NCBI GenBank assembly: GCA_002722315.1
Contig: PBLG01000048.1
Coordinates: forward strand, 1-49,368
DNA length: 49,368 bases
Origin: Lysobacterales bacterium
GTDB taxonomy: Bacteria; Pseudomonadota; Gammaproteobacteria; Xanthomonadales; Wenzhouxiangellaceae
Direction of reading: 5' to 3'
The position numbers were made by a program, and so were the translations under genes. Position 1 is the first letter of the stretch. Each line of letters starts with the position of its first letter. Positions 25,533 through 34,593 of this stretch are shown here, piece by piece. The notes below the pieces were generated by a model. It was not told where the DNA came from. It was given only the letters and a program-made list of their open reading frames with translations, and ran no database searches.

Positions 25533-26306
25533 ATGAACTCAAAATCCAGAGCTGTCGTGTTCGATATCGAGCGCCTGCGCGATTATTCTCGTGACTGCCC
25601 ACTTATCGACCTGTTTTTGCCCGATGGTTTGGACCGTGACTCGGTGGAAAGCCTTGCGGCGATTTGTAAGGGCCGGGCCAGCCTGGAAACCGGTGCGCAT
25701 TTATTTCTGCAAGAAGACCATTTCAACTCCCTTTACACAGTCCGGCAAGGCGCCTTGAAATCTTATTTCCTCGATAAGGACGGGCGGGAACGGGTCACCG
25801 GATTTTCTCTGCCGGGCGATCTGCTGGGGCTCGATGCAGTGTACTCCGGAGTGCACCGATGCTCAGCACAGGCTCTGGCCGCCAGTTCGCTTTGCCAGGT
25901 GCCTTTCACCAAGCTAGAAAAGGTGGCCGACCAGGTTCCGGAACTGCACCGGCAACTAGTGCGCCTGATGAGTCGAGAGATTGCCGACCAGCAGATACGG
26001 GCCGCTGACCATACCGCGCTGGAGCGGGTTGCCGGATTTTTACTTGACCTGACGCGTCGTTCGCAGCAACGCGGCTTCCCTGTCGAAGCACTGAAACTGG
26101 ACATGTCGCGCAGCGACATCGCCAATTACCTGCGCCTGGCTACGGAAACCGTCAGCCGTTCGCTTTCTGATTTGCAAAGGGCAGGTTTAATCAAAATCCA
26201 CCTTCGCGACATCAAAATCGTCGATCCGGAGCGCCTGCGGATATCGGCCGGTTCCATGACCACCGCGCCAGAGTGGTCAGCCGATCACGCCCGCTATCGG
26301 GACTGA
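25533..26306 (+). CDS. FNR/CRP-family regulator lacking most Fe-S cysteines
   Basis: 257 residues with the FNR layout: cyclic-nucleotide-like domain (GALKSYFLDKDGRERVTGFSLPGDLLGLDAV), dimer helix, and a winged helix with DIANYLRLATETVSRSLSDLQ. The ETVSR recognition residues are those that read TTGAT-N4-ATCAA sites in FNR. At the N-terminus, by alignment to E. coli FNR, the C20 equivalent is Ser, C23 is kept (C22 here), C29 is Phe; the C122 equivalent is kept (SSLCQVPF). Two of four cluster ligands are therefore lost and a normal oxygen-sensing 4Fe-4S cluster is unlikely. Three matching boxes occur elsewhere in the window. Confidence 0.88.
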   Translation: MNSKSRAVVFDIERLRDYSRDCPLIDLFLPDGLDRDSVESLAAICKGRASLETGAHLFLQEDHFNSLYTVRQGALKSYFLDKDGRERVTGFSLPGDLLGLDAVYSGVHRCSAQALAASSLCQVPFTKLEKVADQVPELHRQLVRLMSREIADQQIRAADHTALERVAGFLLDLTRRSQQRGFPVEALKLDMSRSDIANYLRLATETVSRSLSDLQRAGLIKIHLRDIKIVDPERLRISAGSMTTAPEWSADHARYRD

Positions 26307-26395
26307 GTGCCTCCAGAAAACCGTCAGTGTGTCGGTTTGTTACCCAAGTCGCTTATCCGGTCTTCCCGGAGCTTGTGCGCAAATTATCAAAACCC

Positions 26396-26426
26396 TTGAC
26401 CTTGCCATGATGGGAAGCCATATCTT
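26396..26426 (+). promoter_or_regulatory. CueR-type promoter of the Cu+ ATPase gene
   Basis: A -35 TTGACC (26396-26401) and -10 TATCTT (26421-26426) are separated by 19 nt, the over-long spacing typical of MerR-family promoters. The spacer holds an imperfect dyad, ACCTTGCC and GGGAAGCC around ATGAT, closely like known CueR operators. The ATG of the ATPase follows 33 nt later and cueR is encoded just downstream of it. Confidence 0.8.
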
Positions 26427-26459
26427 AGCGCGATAACTTGAACTTCGAGGATTCCCGGC

Positions 26460-29042
26460 ATGTTGAAAAAAGCTCAATTAAGGCTGTCCGCAATAGCTGC
26501 ACCGCCCACCCTGGATACCGGGAAAGACGCGCATCGCGTTTCTCTCGGGGTCGAAGGCATGACTTGCGCCTCCTGCGTGGGCCGCGTCGAGCGGGCTATC
26601 AGGAGTGCGCCGGGCGTGGTGGACGCCTCGGTCAATCTGGCAACGGAACGCGCCGAGATCCGCTTTACAGACGGAATGCCCGATCTGGCAGGTGTTGCGG
26701 AGGCGATCCGCCAGGCCGGCTACGACCCCCGTACCGAGACCGTGAACCTCGCCGTGCGCGGCATGATCTGCGCCTCTTGCGTGGGGCGTATCGAAAAGGC
26801 GCTCAACACCGTGCCCGGTGTGGTTACGGCAAACGTCAATCTTGCGACCGAAATCGCGAGCGTCGAGGTGATTTCGGGCGCCTTGCAGCCAGCCCAGCTC
26901 ATTTCGGCCGTCCAGGGCGCCGGCTATGACGCCGAACTCAAAGGAGACAGCCCGGACCGCTCAGATCGCGAGCGGGCAGCGCGTGAGCGTGAGATCAGGA
27001 CCCTGAGGCGATCAGTGATCTTCGCCGGTATCCTCACCCTGCCGGTGTTCATCCTGGAAATGGGCTCACACCTCATCCCGGGCATGCACGACTGGGTCAT
27101 GGGCACGATCGGCCACCCCAAGAGCTGGTACCTCCAGTTCGCCCTTGCGACGGTGGTGCTGTTCGGACCGGGTCTGGTGTTCTTCCGCAAGGGGATACCG
27201 GCTCTTGGGCGCCGGGCACCCGACATGAACTCGCTGGTGGCGCTCGGCACTGGTGCGGCCTGGAGCTATTCGGTTGTTGCGACCTTCGCCCCGGGGCTGC
27301 TGCCCGAAGGGACGCAGAATGTCTATTACGAAGCGGCCGTGGTCATCGTCACACTCATTCTCCTTGGCCGGTATCTGGAGGCGATGGCAAAGGGCCGGAC
27401 CAGCGAGGCGATCCGGCGGCTGATGAGCCTGCAGGCCAGGACCGCCCGTGTGGTCCGCGATGGCCAGGAGATAGAGATCGGCGTCGATCAGGTTCGCCTC
27501 GACGATCTCGTCCGGGTACGCCCGGGCGAGAAGGCGCCGGTCGACGGTGAAGTGACCGATGGACGCTCATATGTCGATGAATCGATGATCACCGGGGAAC
27601 CGGTGCCTGTTTTGAAAGAAGCCGGATCGGAAATCGTTGGCGGCACGATCAACAAGACCGGCAGCTTCACCTTCCGTGCCACCAGAATTGGTGCCGACAC
27701 GGTGCTGGCGCAGATCATCGGTCTGGTCGAACAGGCGCAAGGCTCGAAGCTGCCGATCCAGGCGCTGGTCGATAAGGTCACAGGGGTTTTCGTGCCCGTC
27801 GTCATCGGCGTGGCGTTGCTCACACTGGGCATCTGGTTTGTCTTCGGCCCTGAACCCGCCTTGACCTTCGCCCTGGTCAACGCCGTCGCGGTTCTCATCA
27901 TCGCCTGCCCCTGCGCCATGGGCCTTGCGACGCCGACCTCGATCATGGTCGGTATGGGCCGCGCGGCTGAGATGGGTGTTCTGTTCCGCAAGGCCGAGGC
28001 GCTGCAGACATTGCGCGGCGCCGGGATTATCACTTTCGACAAGACCGGTACGTTGACCGAGGGACGTCCCGAGCTGACCGATCTGGTGACCGCGCCTGGC
28101 TTTGACGGGACCGAGGTATTGCGCCTCGTCGCGTCTGTGGAACGCCAGTCGGAACACCCGGTGGCCGAAGCGATTGCTGCAGCCGCAAAGGCGCGTGGCC
28201 TGCCGCTTGCCGAGGCACGGGATTTCGAAGCCGAGCCGGGCTTCGGTGTCAGGGCGCAGATCGAGGGCCAACGCGTCGAGGTCGGTGCGGACCGCTATAT
28301 GCACAAGCTGGGATTGGATGTCGCACCTTTCGCCGACGCCGCGGCGCGCCTGGGCGACGATGCCAGGACCCCTCTTTACGCGGCAATCGATGGCCGGCTC
28401 GCCGCAATCATCGCGGTTGCCGACCCGATCAAGGAAGCCATGCCAGCCGCCATCGCGGCGTTGCATGCCGAAGGGCTGCGCGTCGCCATGATAACCGGTG
28501 ACAATAAACGCACGGCGGACGCCATCGCCAGAGTTCTCGGTATCGATGAGGTGTTCGCCGAAGTGCTGCCCGGCGGCAAGGTGGACGCGCTCAAGAGCCT
28601 GCAAAGTGATGGACGCAAGGTCGCCTTCGTCGGGGACGGCATCAACGACGCCCCGGCACTGGCGCAGGCGGATGTCGGCATCGCCATCGGCACCGGTACC
28701 GATGTTGCGATCGAGTCGGCGGATGTTGTCTTGATGTCCGGCGATCTTAGAAATGTACCGAACGCCATCGCGCTCAGCCGCGCGACGATGCACAACATCA
28801 AGCAGAACCTTTTCTGGGCCTTCGCCTACAACGGCAGCCTAATCCCGGTGGCGGCGGGCGTTCTTTATCCGGCGTTCGGCCTGCTCCTGTCGCCGATCTT
28901 CGCGGCCGCCGCCATGGCGGCATCCAGCGTTTGCGTACTGACCAATGCGTTGCGGCTCAAGCGGTTCTCGCCGCCGCTGACCACGGGCGTCGAGAGCGAA
29001 GCGGCGGCCGAGCGAAGTAACCCATTCGCCGCAACGGCCTGA
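26460..29042 (+). CDS. copA: Cu+-exporting P1B ATPase with two HMA domains
   Basis: 860 residues. Two N-terminal HMA domains carry GMTCASC (about 33-40) and GMICASC (about 100-107). Eight membrane helices follow with the CPC site at about 482 ([13 protein letters not shown]), the phosphorylated Asp in DKTGTLTEG at about 526, SEHPVAEA, and the [16 protein letters not shown] hinge. It pumps Cu+ from cytoplasm to periplasm. The gene is preceded by a MerR-type promoter and followed by cueR. Wording of the loops looks more like alphaproteobacterial CopA than the other ATPase at 14089, suggesting separate acquisition (inference). Confidence 0.96.
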   Translation: MLKKAQLRLSAIAAPPTLDTGKDAHRVSLGVEGMTCASCVGRVERAIRSAPGVVDASVNLATERAEIRFTDGMPDLAGVAEAIRQAGYDPRTETVNLAVRGMICASCVGRIEKALNTVPGVVTANVNLATEIASVEVISGALQPAQLISAVQGAGYDAELKGDSPDRSDRERAAREREIRTLRRSVIFAGILTLPVFILEMGSHLIPGMHDWVMGTIGHPKSWYLQFALATVVLFGPGLVFFRKGIPALGRRAPDMNSLVALGTGAAWSYSVVATFAPGLLPEGTQNVYYEAAVVIVTLILLGRYLEAMAKGRTSEAIRRLMSLQARTARVVRDGQEIEIGVDQVRLDDLVRVRPGEKAPVDGEVTDGRSYVDESMITGEPVPVLKEAGSEIVGGTINKTGSFTFRATRIGADTVLAQIIGLVEQAQGSKLPIQALVDKVTGVFVPVVIGVALLTLGIWFVFGPEPALTFALVNAVAVLIIACPCAMGLATPTSIMVGMGRAAEMGVLFRKAEALQTLRGAGIITFDKTGTLTEGRPELTDLVTAPGFDGTEVLRLVASVERQSEHPVAEAIAAAAKARGLPLAEARDFEAEPGFGVRAQIEGQRVEVGADRYMHKLGLDVAPFADAAARLGDDARTPLYAAIDGRLAAIIAVADPIKEAMPAAIAALHAEGLRVAMITGDNKRTADAIARVLGIDEVFAEVLPGGKVDALKSLQSDGRKVAFVGDGINDAPALAQADVGIAIGTGTDVAIESADVVLMSGDLRNVPNAIALSRATMHNIKQNLFWAFAYNGSLIPVAAGVLYPAFGLLLSPIFAAAAMAASSVCVLTNALRLKRFSPPLTTGVESEAAAERSNPFAATA

Positions 29043-29110
29043 GCCGCTGTACCTCAACGCAGGCGCAAGTAACGGCTTGGTACTATATGGGTAACGATTG
29101 GAGAAACCGC

Positions 29111-29578
29111 ATGAACATTGGACAAGCAGCAAAGGCATCTGGTGTCTCGGCCAAGATGATCCGCTATTATGAAAGCATCAGCCTAATCCCGGAGGCAGCC
29201 CGGACAGCGGCGGGATATCGTGTCTACAGGGACAGCGAGGTCCATACCCTGCAATTTATTCGCCGCGCGCGCGATCTTGGTTTTTCGCTCAAATCCATCG
29301 CCCAGCTCCTCGCTCTTTGGCAGGATCGTGAACGCGCAAGCGCTGACGTCAAGGCATTCGCACTTGCCCATGTCGATGAACTCTACGCCAGGATCAGGGA
29401 ACTGGAGACCATGGCCAACACGCTGCAGCACCTCGCCGATCACTGTCGGGGGAATGAGCGGCCAGACTGTCCAATCCTCGATGACCTGGCGCGCGATCCA
29501 GATTCCGTGGCCGAAAAAGCCGTCGTTGATGCGACCCGGCAGCGACCATCGGCGAACGATATCCGTGCCGTCTCTTAA
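29111..29578 (+). CDS. cueR: Copper-responsive MerR-family regulator CueR
   Basis: 155 residues. The N-terminal winged helix reads NIGQAAKASGVSAKMIRYYE, followed by the long dimer helix. Metal-site cysteines are C112 and C120 (CRGNERPDC), the exact CueR numbering and spacing that bind one Cu+. The ATG at 29111 follows TTGGAGAAACCGC; an in-frame ATG at 29087 lacks this support. It should activate the promoter at 26396. Sharing one locus with copA keeps the pair mobile together. Confidence 0.93.
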   Translation: MNIGQAAKASGVSAKMIRYYESISLIPEAARTAAGYRVYRDSEVHTLQFIRRARDLGFSLKSIAQLLALWQDRERASADVKAFALAHVDELYARIRELETMANTLQHLADHCRGNERPDCPILDDLARDPDSVAEKAVVDATRQRPSANDIRAVS

Positions 29579-29870
29579 CGTCCTTTTGGCAAAAATCTCA
29601 CGATGGCCAGTCTGCGTTATTCGCACCTTCACCCATGCTGCCGTTCTCCCCCTGAACCCTTCATTCGGCCTCGTATTGCCGCTTGAACTTCTGGGATGTC
29701 TCCGGTGACATGGTGGGTACTTGTTTCAAGAAGGCGGCTACGACCCGGTTATCCCGACAAGGATAAGCACGCCGCCAATCCCGACTCGGAGATCGTCTTC
29801 ACCTGTGATGACAGACATATCTCAAAAACGACACAACTGCCCGATGATAAGCGGTGGCCAGCGCCGACGG

Positions 29871-31196
29871 TCAGTGATCGCCATGCTCTCCGTCTATGAT
29901 GCGCCGCGACAGGAAAATATGCTCATAAACGAACACGACGGCGATGCCGATAACCGCGATGACCACGATGAGTGGATCTGATTGCAGCTTCATGGCGCCA
30001 AAGACGCCGAGCACGACCGCGTCGAGTGCTATGGCCGCAATCAGCACCCCGCCACTCGCTCCAATCTCGTGGCGCAAGCGGCGGAACACGCCCCAATGGA
30101 TCAGGATATCCATCACTAGGTAAAAGAAGGCACCAAGGGACGCGATGCGGCTGAGGTCGAAAAACACGGCCAGAACCGACGCGATTACCACGGTGTAGAC
30201 CAGCGTGTGCTCGCGGATCGGGCCGGACATGCCGAAATGGCTGTGCGGGATCATCTTCATATCGGTCAGCATTGCCAGCACGCGCGAGACGGCGAAGACG
30301 CTCGCGAGTACGCCCGAGGCGGTGGCCACGACAGCAAGCGCGATGGTGAAGTAGAAGCCGTACGAGCCGAACGCCGGCTTCGACGCCTCAGCCAGCGAAT
30401 AGTCCCTGGCGGCGACTATTTCTTCAAGCGAAAGGCTGGAACCAACCCCGAACGCGACGAGCAGATAGACCACAACGCAGATCGCGATGGAAAAGATGAT
30501 CGTGCGGCCGACATTGCGGTGCGGATCAACGATCTCGGCGCCGCTGTTGGTGATCGTGGTGAAGCCCTTGAACGCCAGGATTGACAGCGCGATCGACGCC
30601 GTGAAGCCTGCGATTGGGACTGTTTGAGCCGATCCGGAAACAGGCTGGAATGTAAACCCGCTGGCCGCGAGCGCAGCAGCGCCGAACACGGCGATGCCGC
30701 CAATTTTCAGGAACGCCATAACGACCGAGAACAGGCCGACGGAGCGATTGCCCGAGATGTTAACAATGTAGGCGAAAACGATCAGCCCAACCGCGAGTAC
30801 GGGCACAAGAATACTATCCGCAACACTACCCTCACCCAGATCGAACGGCCTGAGGACATAGGTGCCGAAGGTTCGCGCAACCAAGCTTTCACTGATCACC
30901 ATCGACAGCGCCATCAGCAATGACGCCGCTGCCGCAATCACCCCCGGGCCATATGCCTTTTTCAAAATCATCGCGATGCCGCCGGCGGATGGGAAGGCGT
31001 TGGACATCTTCACATAGGTGTAGGCGCTGAACCCGGTGACGATTCCGCCAGCGATGAAGGAAAGCGGAAACCAGGTCCCCGCCAGTTCGGCGATCTGTCC
31101 GGTGAGCGCGAAAATCCCCGCCCCGATCATCACACCAGTGCCCATCGAGACACCACCAATCAAGGTGATGCTGTTCGCCTGGTATTCAGATTTCAT
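29871..31196 (-). CDS. APC-family amino acid/cation permease
   Basis: 441 residues and about 12 membrane segments. The first helix has the APC substrate motif GVSMGTGVMIGAGIFALTGQ. Helix six includes SILAFKGFTTITNSGAEIVDP, also typical. The substrate is unknown; similar permeases sit in copper-resistance islands. The ATG at 31196 is favoured because the first helix follows quickly and GAGAG lies upstream; the longer form from 31268 adds 24 unlikely residues. It is convergent with cueR across about 290 nt in which I see no gene. Its C-terminal part is repeated in the fragment at 31907-32323. Confidence 0.88.
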   Translation of the reverse strand: MKSEYQANSITLIGGVSMGTGVMIGAGIFALTGQIAELAGTWFPLSFIAGGIVTGFSAYTYVKMSNAFPSAGGIAMILKKAYGPGVIAAAASLLMALSMVISESLVARTFGTYVLRPFDLGEGSVADSILVPVLAVGLIVFAYIVNISGNRSVGLFSVVMAFLKIGGIAVFGAAALAASGFTFQPVSGSAQTVPIAGFTASIALSILAFKGFTTITNSGAEIVDPHRNVGRTIIFSIAICVVVYLLVAFGVGSSLSLEEIVAARDYSLAEASKPAFGSYGFYFTIALAVVATASGVLASVFAVSRVLAMLTDMKMIPHSHFGMSGPIREHTLVYTVVIASVLAVFFDLSRIASLGAFFYLVMDILIHWGVFRRLRHEIGASGGVLIAAIALDAVVLGVFGAMKLQSDPLIVVIAVIGIAVVFVYEHIFLSRRIIDGEHGDH

Positions 31197-31269
31197 AGCG
31201 CACTCTCGCCCATTTCTAAGGATCTGAATTTTCAATTCTACAGTTTGCTTATCTGACGCACTGGGCAAC

Positions 31270-31311
31270 TTGACCTAAATCAGAAAGATTCAATCGCATG
31301 TGCACTATGCT
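31270..31311 (+). promoter_or_regulatory. FNR-type class II promoter candidate for copZ
   Basis: TTGACCTAAATCAG (31270-31283) matches TTGAT-N4-ATCAA at 8 of 10 positions. Exactly 22 nt later is TATGCT (31306-31311), a -10-like hexamer. That places the box centre 41.5 nt before the expected start, as for class II FNR activation. copZ starts at 31447. The box also lies upstream of the divergent permease, but the spacing on that strand is less good. Confidence 0.55.
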
Positions 31312-31446
31312 ACACAAAATGGATTTGGCTGCTCCCAGTGATTCAATTGCGTATCTACAAATCAAATATGCCAAACGGGCTGCGACCCCCTCTTTTTTGA
31401 CTGTTCAGCGAATAGCCCTAGTTGTAACAAATGAGGAAAACTCGCC

Positions 31447-31701
31447 ATGCAAACCGAGCAACTATCAATTACCGGCATGACCTGCGGCGGCTGCGTGAAG
31501 GCGGTTAGCCGCGCTTTGCAGGCGATTCAGGGTGTACAGAATGTTGATGTTTCCCTGGCGGCGGCTGCCGCTACGGTCACATTCGACCCACAGGCAACGT
31601 CGGTTGGCAAGCTGCGACAAGCCGTGCAACAAGCGGGTTATGGCGCTGCCGATGCGCACGATAGCCCGGCGCCTCCTGGCAAGGGCTGTTGCTGTGGCTA
31701 G
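31447..31701 (+). CDS. copZ: Copper chaperone (HMA domain) CopZ-like
   Basis: 84 residues: one HMA domain with the metal-binding GMTCGGC at residues 10-16, the usual second helix and VQQAGYGA strand, then an extra C-terminal tail ending GKGCCCG with three adjacent cysteines. CopZ-type proteins carry Cu+ to P-type ATPases in the cytoplasm. The tail is not part of standard CopZ and might add a second metal site. GAGG lies about 11 nt upstream of the ATG. It is flanked by a permease and a permease fragment. The 205 nt after it contain nothing I can support. Confidence 0.88.
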   Translation: MQTEQLSITGMTCGGCVKAVSRALQAIQGVQNVDVSLAAAAATVTFDPQATSVGKLRQAVQQAGYGAADAHDSPAPPGKGCCCG

Positions 31702-31906
31702 CGAATTACCATGGCACAGGCTCCTGGCGCGTCGACTGCAGTGGCCAGTCACGGCGCATCGCCAGGAATGTGTATGAGGTGGTCCAACCGACCAATATCA
31801 GGTCATTTGAGGGTTTCAACACCACTGATCACACGCAGGTGTCCGACCGGAAAACCTCGCCCAAGGCAAGTGAAGCGCAGGTTACCAGCAAATTGTAATT
31901 GCAGGC

Positions 31907-32323
31907 TTATTGGCTTGAATGCAACGCCGCGCTTTTATTTGAATACTGCCGCAGAAACAGTCTTTCGCCGGCGAACACCAACAGCATCGCCAGCAGGGCG
32001 ACGATCACTACGAGTATGTCGCTGCGCGCCTTGACCACCAGAAAAGTTGTGAGCACCACTACGTCCAGAATGATCGCCGCCAATAGGATCGGCGCTTTGG
32101 CTTCGAGCTCCTGACGCAGATGACGGAATACCTCCCGCTTCACCGCGATGTCCATTCCCAGATAAATGATGGCGCACACAGCGATGGAAATAACAATAGC
32201 CCGCACTACATTACGCTCGAGGAAGAATGTCATTGCCGCCTCGGTGGCCCTATGATTGCCCGGATACGCGAACAGCGGAGAGATGGCTATGTCGGTCAGC
32301 AAGGTTTTCAATAGAAGAAACAC
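31907..32323 (-). pseudogene. APC permease, C-terminal remnant
   Basis: The last 100 or so residues align with the end of the permease at 29871-31196: FRHLRQELEAKAPILLAAIILDVVVL ... LFLR here against FRRLRHEIGASGGVLIAAIALDAVVL ... IFLS there. The first 40 residues do not match any part of it clearly, and the ten or so upstream helices are missing. It is therefore a piece of a second, diverged permease. It might be translated but is unlikely to transport alone. The two copies flank copZ. Confidence 0.6.
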
Positions 32324-32468
32324 TGCATTTCGCGTCGACTAATGCACCGCGCTGTTTCAGGGTAGCCATATCAGATTACGTGGAACCGCAAAATCCAGAT
32401 ATTCCTGACGCAATGCAAGAGGACGGGGGCCGATTGCATACATACGGCGCCACGGTACGAGGGCATCG

Positions 32469-34058
32469 TCATAATCGCCCCGACCGTGCAATGGCCACAA
32501 CCAGCCGCAGCGACAACAGCAATGCGATCGCATAGGCTACCAAAGCCAGGACCGGAACGTCGCCCCAGATGCGCGGACCGGCACTGTGCAGCATCAGCAA
32601 CGACCCGGCGATATAGAGCCCCAGCGTCACCAGCGCCAGCGACAGACGATTGCCGGTGCGTCCCAGATGCAGTTCCAGCTCCTCCAGGCCGCGGTGATGC
32701 ACCAACACGCTCGGCCTGCCGTCCTCGGACTGCGCTTGCCGCAACAGATCGGCCGCGATCGTCGACAGGGCCTCGGCGGTGCGTGTGACCCGCTGCGCCA
32801 GCGGACGCTTGTCGCCGGCCAGGCTGGCCTGCTCGAACGCCATCTCCAACATTTGTCTGCGTTCTCCCAGCGCAGCCAGCAGATCGAAGTCGGGATCCAG
32901 GGCGCGAATGGTGTTTTCGGCCAAGAATAAGGTTCGCATCAGTACCAGAAGGTGCCGCGGAAGCCGGAACTGCTCGCCATGGCCAAGCCTGGCGATACGC
33001 CAGATCGTCTCAGCCAGAGACCAGCGAGATAGCGCCAGGGTTGCCATCTCGTCGAGGATTTCGCTGATGGCGCGCGTATGCGCGCGACGGTCGATCGGCG
33101 GGGTCAGGAACCCCAGCTCAAGCGCAGCGTCCATCGTGCCTTCGGCGTCCGCATAGGACACCGCTTCTACCATTAGCGCAAGTGCGCGTCGCGCGATCGG
33201 GTCAAGATAGCCGATGTTGCCGAAATCGTGAAAACACAGGCGACCGTCGGGCATCGAGAACAAGTTGCCGGGGTGGGGATCGCCGTGGAATACGCCACCT
33301 AAAAACAGCTGCCCCAGATACGCGTCCAGCAGCTGGCCGGCAAACTCAACGCCGCGCGGGGTGCCGAACTCGGCCGCGAGCGGCGTGCCGTGGCTGAATT
33401 CCTGCACCAGCACGTCCCGGGCCGCATACGGCTCGATGACGTTTGGCATGGTGAGGACGGAATTTCGCTCGATCGCCGGCCGCAACCGTCGCATGTTGGT
33501 AGCCTCGTGTTCGAGATTGATCTCCGCCCGCAACTGTTTAGCGAGTTCGTCGATCAGTTCCAGCGGTCGTTGCCGCCGCAGGCCCGGCAGCAGCCATTGC
33601 ATGACCCTGACGAGCCGACGCAGCAGCCGCAGGTCGTTTTTGACCTGCCGGGAGACGCCTGGGCGCCGTACCTTGACAGCGACTTCGGTGCCGTCGCGCA
33701 TCCGCGCCCGATGCACCTGAGCCACCGAGGCGGCTGCGAATGACGTGCGCTCGAACTCGCTGAACAGGGCTGCGAGCGGCTGGCCGAAGGCGGCCTCGAT
33801 CGCCGCGACGGCCAGGGCCGGATCAAACGGTGGAGCATTGCTGTGCAGGTTCTCCAGTTCCTCCCGATACCCGGCCGGGAGCACATCGCGGCGCACGCTC
33901 AAGCCCTGCCCGAGCTTGACGAAGGTGGTCCCCAGCCGTTCCAGCGTTGATCGCAGCCGCTCGGGTAGCTGCTGCGGTGCTTTTCGATGCAGGCGCGCCC
34001 AGGCCCAGGCGAAGCCGCCAAAGGCCAGGACGATCTGCAGGCTGCGCGGTACGGTCAT
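32469..34058 (-). CDS. UbiB/ABC1/AarF-family atypical kinase
   Basis: 529 residues. The ABC1 hallmarks are present: FVKLGQGLSVR (the KxGQ motif, about residue 47), an Ala-rich loop AAASVAQVHRA in place of the Gly-rich loop, a conserved VKVRRPG lysine, FHGDPHPGN and HDFGNIGYL as catalytic and metal-binding loops. Two membrane helices form the C-terminus. Family members support ubiquinone synthesis or extraction, as ATPases rather than protein kinases. This copy is in the metal island and follows the YHS gene by 64 nt, so it is probably an accessory paralogue, not the host ubiB. Confidence 0.88.
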   Translation of the reverse strand: MTVPRSLQIVLAFGGFAWAWARLHRKAPQQLPERLRSTLERLGTTFVKLGQGLSVRRDVLPAGYREELENLHSNAPPFDPALAVAAIEAAFGQPLAALFSEFERTSFAAASVAQVHRARMRDGTEVAVKVRRPGVSRQVKNDLRLLRRLVRVMQWLLPGLRRQRPLELIDELAKQLRAEINLEHEATNMRRLRPAIERNSVLTMPNVIEPYAARDVLVQEFSHGTPLAAEFGTPRGVEFAGQLLDAYLGQLFLGGVFHGDPHPGNLFSMPDGRLCFHDFGNIGYLDPIARRALALMVEAVSYADAEGTMDAALELGFLTPPIDRRAHTRAISEILDEMATLALSRWSLAETIWRIARLGHGEQFRLPRHLLVLMRTLFLAENTIRALDPDFDLLAALGERRQMLEMAFEQASLAGDKRPLAQRVTRTAEALSTIAADLLRQAQSEDGRPSVLVHHRGLEELELHLGRTGNRLSLALVTLGLYIAGSLLMLHSAGPRIWGDVPVLALVAYAIALLLSLRLVVAIARSGRL

Positions 34059-34122
34059 TGGGGAACTGTCTTCTTAGGAGAGAACGGGCTGATGTTGTCG
34101 ATGGTGTTCATGACTGAATTTC

Positions 34123-34320
34123 CTATTTCGGCCTTACCCCGTGCTGACGATGTTGCCGCAGGTATTTCTCCGGCTCGGCCTCGAACGCTTCGCGGCATGT
34201 GCCGGCACAGAAATAATAGGTCTTGCCGTGGTAGCTGAACTCATCGAGCGCGGTCTTGCGACTGATCTCCATGCCGCAGACGGGGTCCTCGTAGGCGTCT
34301 TTATTTCTTTGCCGTTTCAC
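34123..34320 (-). CDS. YHS-domain metal-binding peptide
   Basis: 65 residues, essentially one YHS domain: DPVCGMEISRKTA, then YHGKTYYFCAGTCREAFEAEPEKYL. YHS domains bind Cu or other soft metals through these cysteines; similar domains end some copper ATPases. The GTG at 34320 follows AAGGAGAGCAAT, which decides the start; an upstream ATG at 34419 would begin inside the FNR-box palindrome. It is first in a likely two-gene unit with the UbiB-family gene. Confidence 0.85.
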   Translation of the reverse strand: MKRQRNKDAYEDPVCGMEISRKTALDEFSYHGKTYYFCAGTCREAFEAEPEKYLRQHRQHGVRPK

Positions 34321-34390
34321 ATTGCTCTCCTTCGCTTTTCGTCCATTGCATAGGTGATGGTGTGGGCGGCGCGGGATGTCGCCCGCGGCT

Positions 34391-34432
34391 ATTGTGCGAC
34401 ATGACGCGTTGCCGCCCATTGATTTGAATCAA
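34391..34432 (-). promoter_or_regulatory. Perfect FNR box and class II promoter for YHS-UbiB genes
   Basis: TTGATTTGAATCAA (34419-34432) matches TTGAT-N4-ATCAA at all ten positions. It is the centre of a 30-nt perfect palindrome (34411-34440). On the minus strand, 22 nt downstream, lies CACAAT (34396 to 34391), a 4 of 6 match to the -10. The predicted start near 34384 is 41.5 nt from the box centre, about 64 nt before the GTG of the YHS gene. Confidence 0.7.
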
Positions 34433-34593
34433 TGGGCGGCGCCAGTTCGAGAGCCGGCACCTTTGCGGTTACGGTATTCGGCTTCCTCTTCCTCCAGATG
34501 GCGGGCATCGGGTAATAAGATAGTGCACAGATCCCGTTTGCGGCAGTGCAATGCCTTGCCCTGGAAGCCTTGCCTGATCAGCGCAGGGATATA

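Noticed and set aside
27567..28793. Minus-strand 408-codon open frame over copA
   Set aside because: Antisense of the ATPase; residue composition is that of a shadow frame.
29579..29870. Short open frames between cueR and the permease
   Set aside because: No ribosome site or motif; only a weak 5-bp hairpin (ATGTC/GACAT) was seen.
31298..31480. Small open frame overlapping the copZ start
   Set aside because: No ribosome site, overlaps the candidate -10 and the chaperone start, no recognisable feature.
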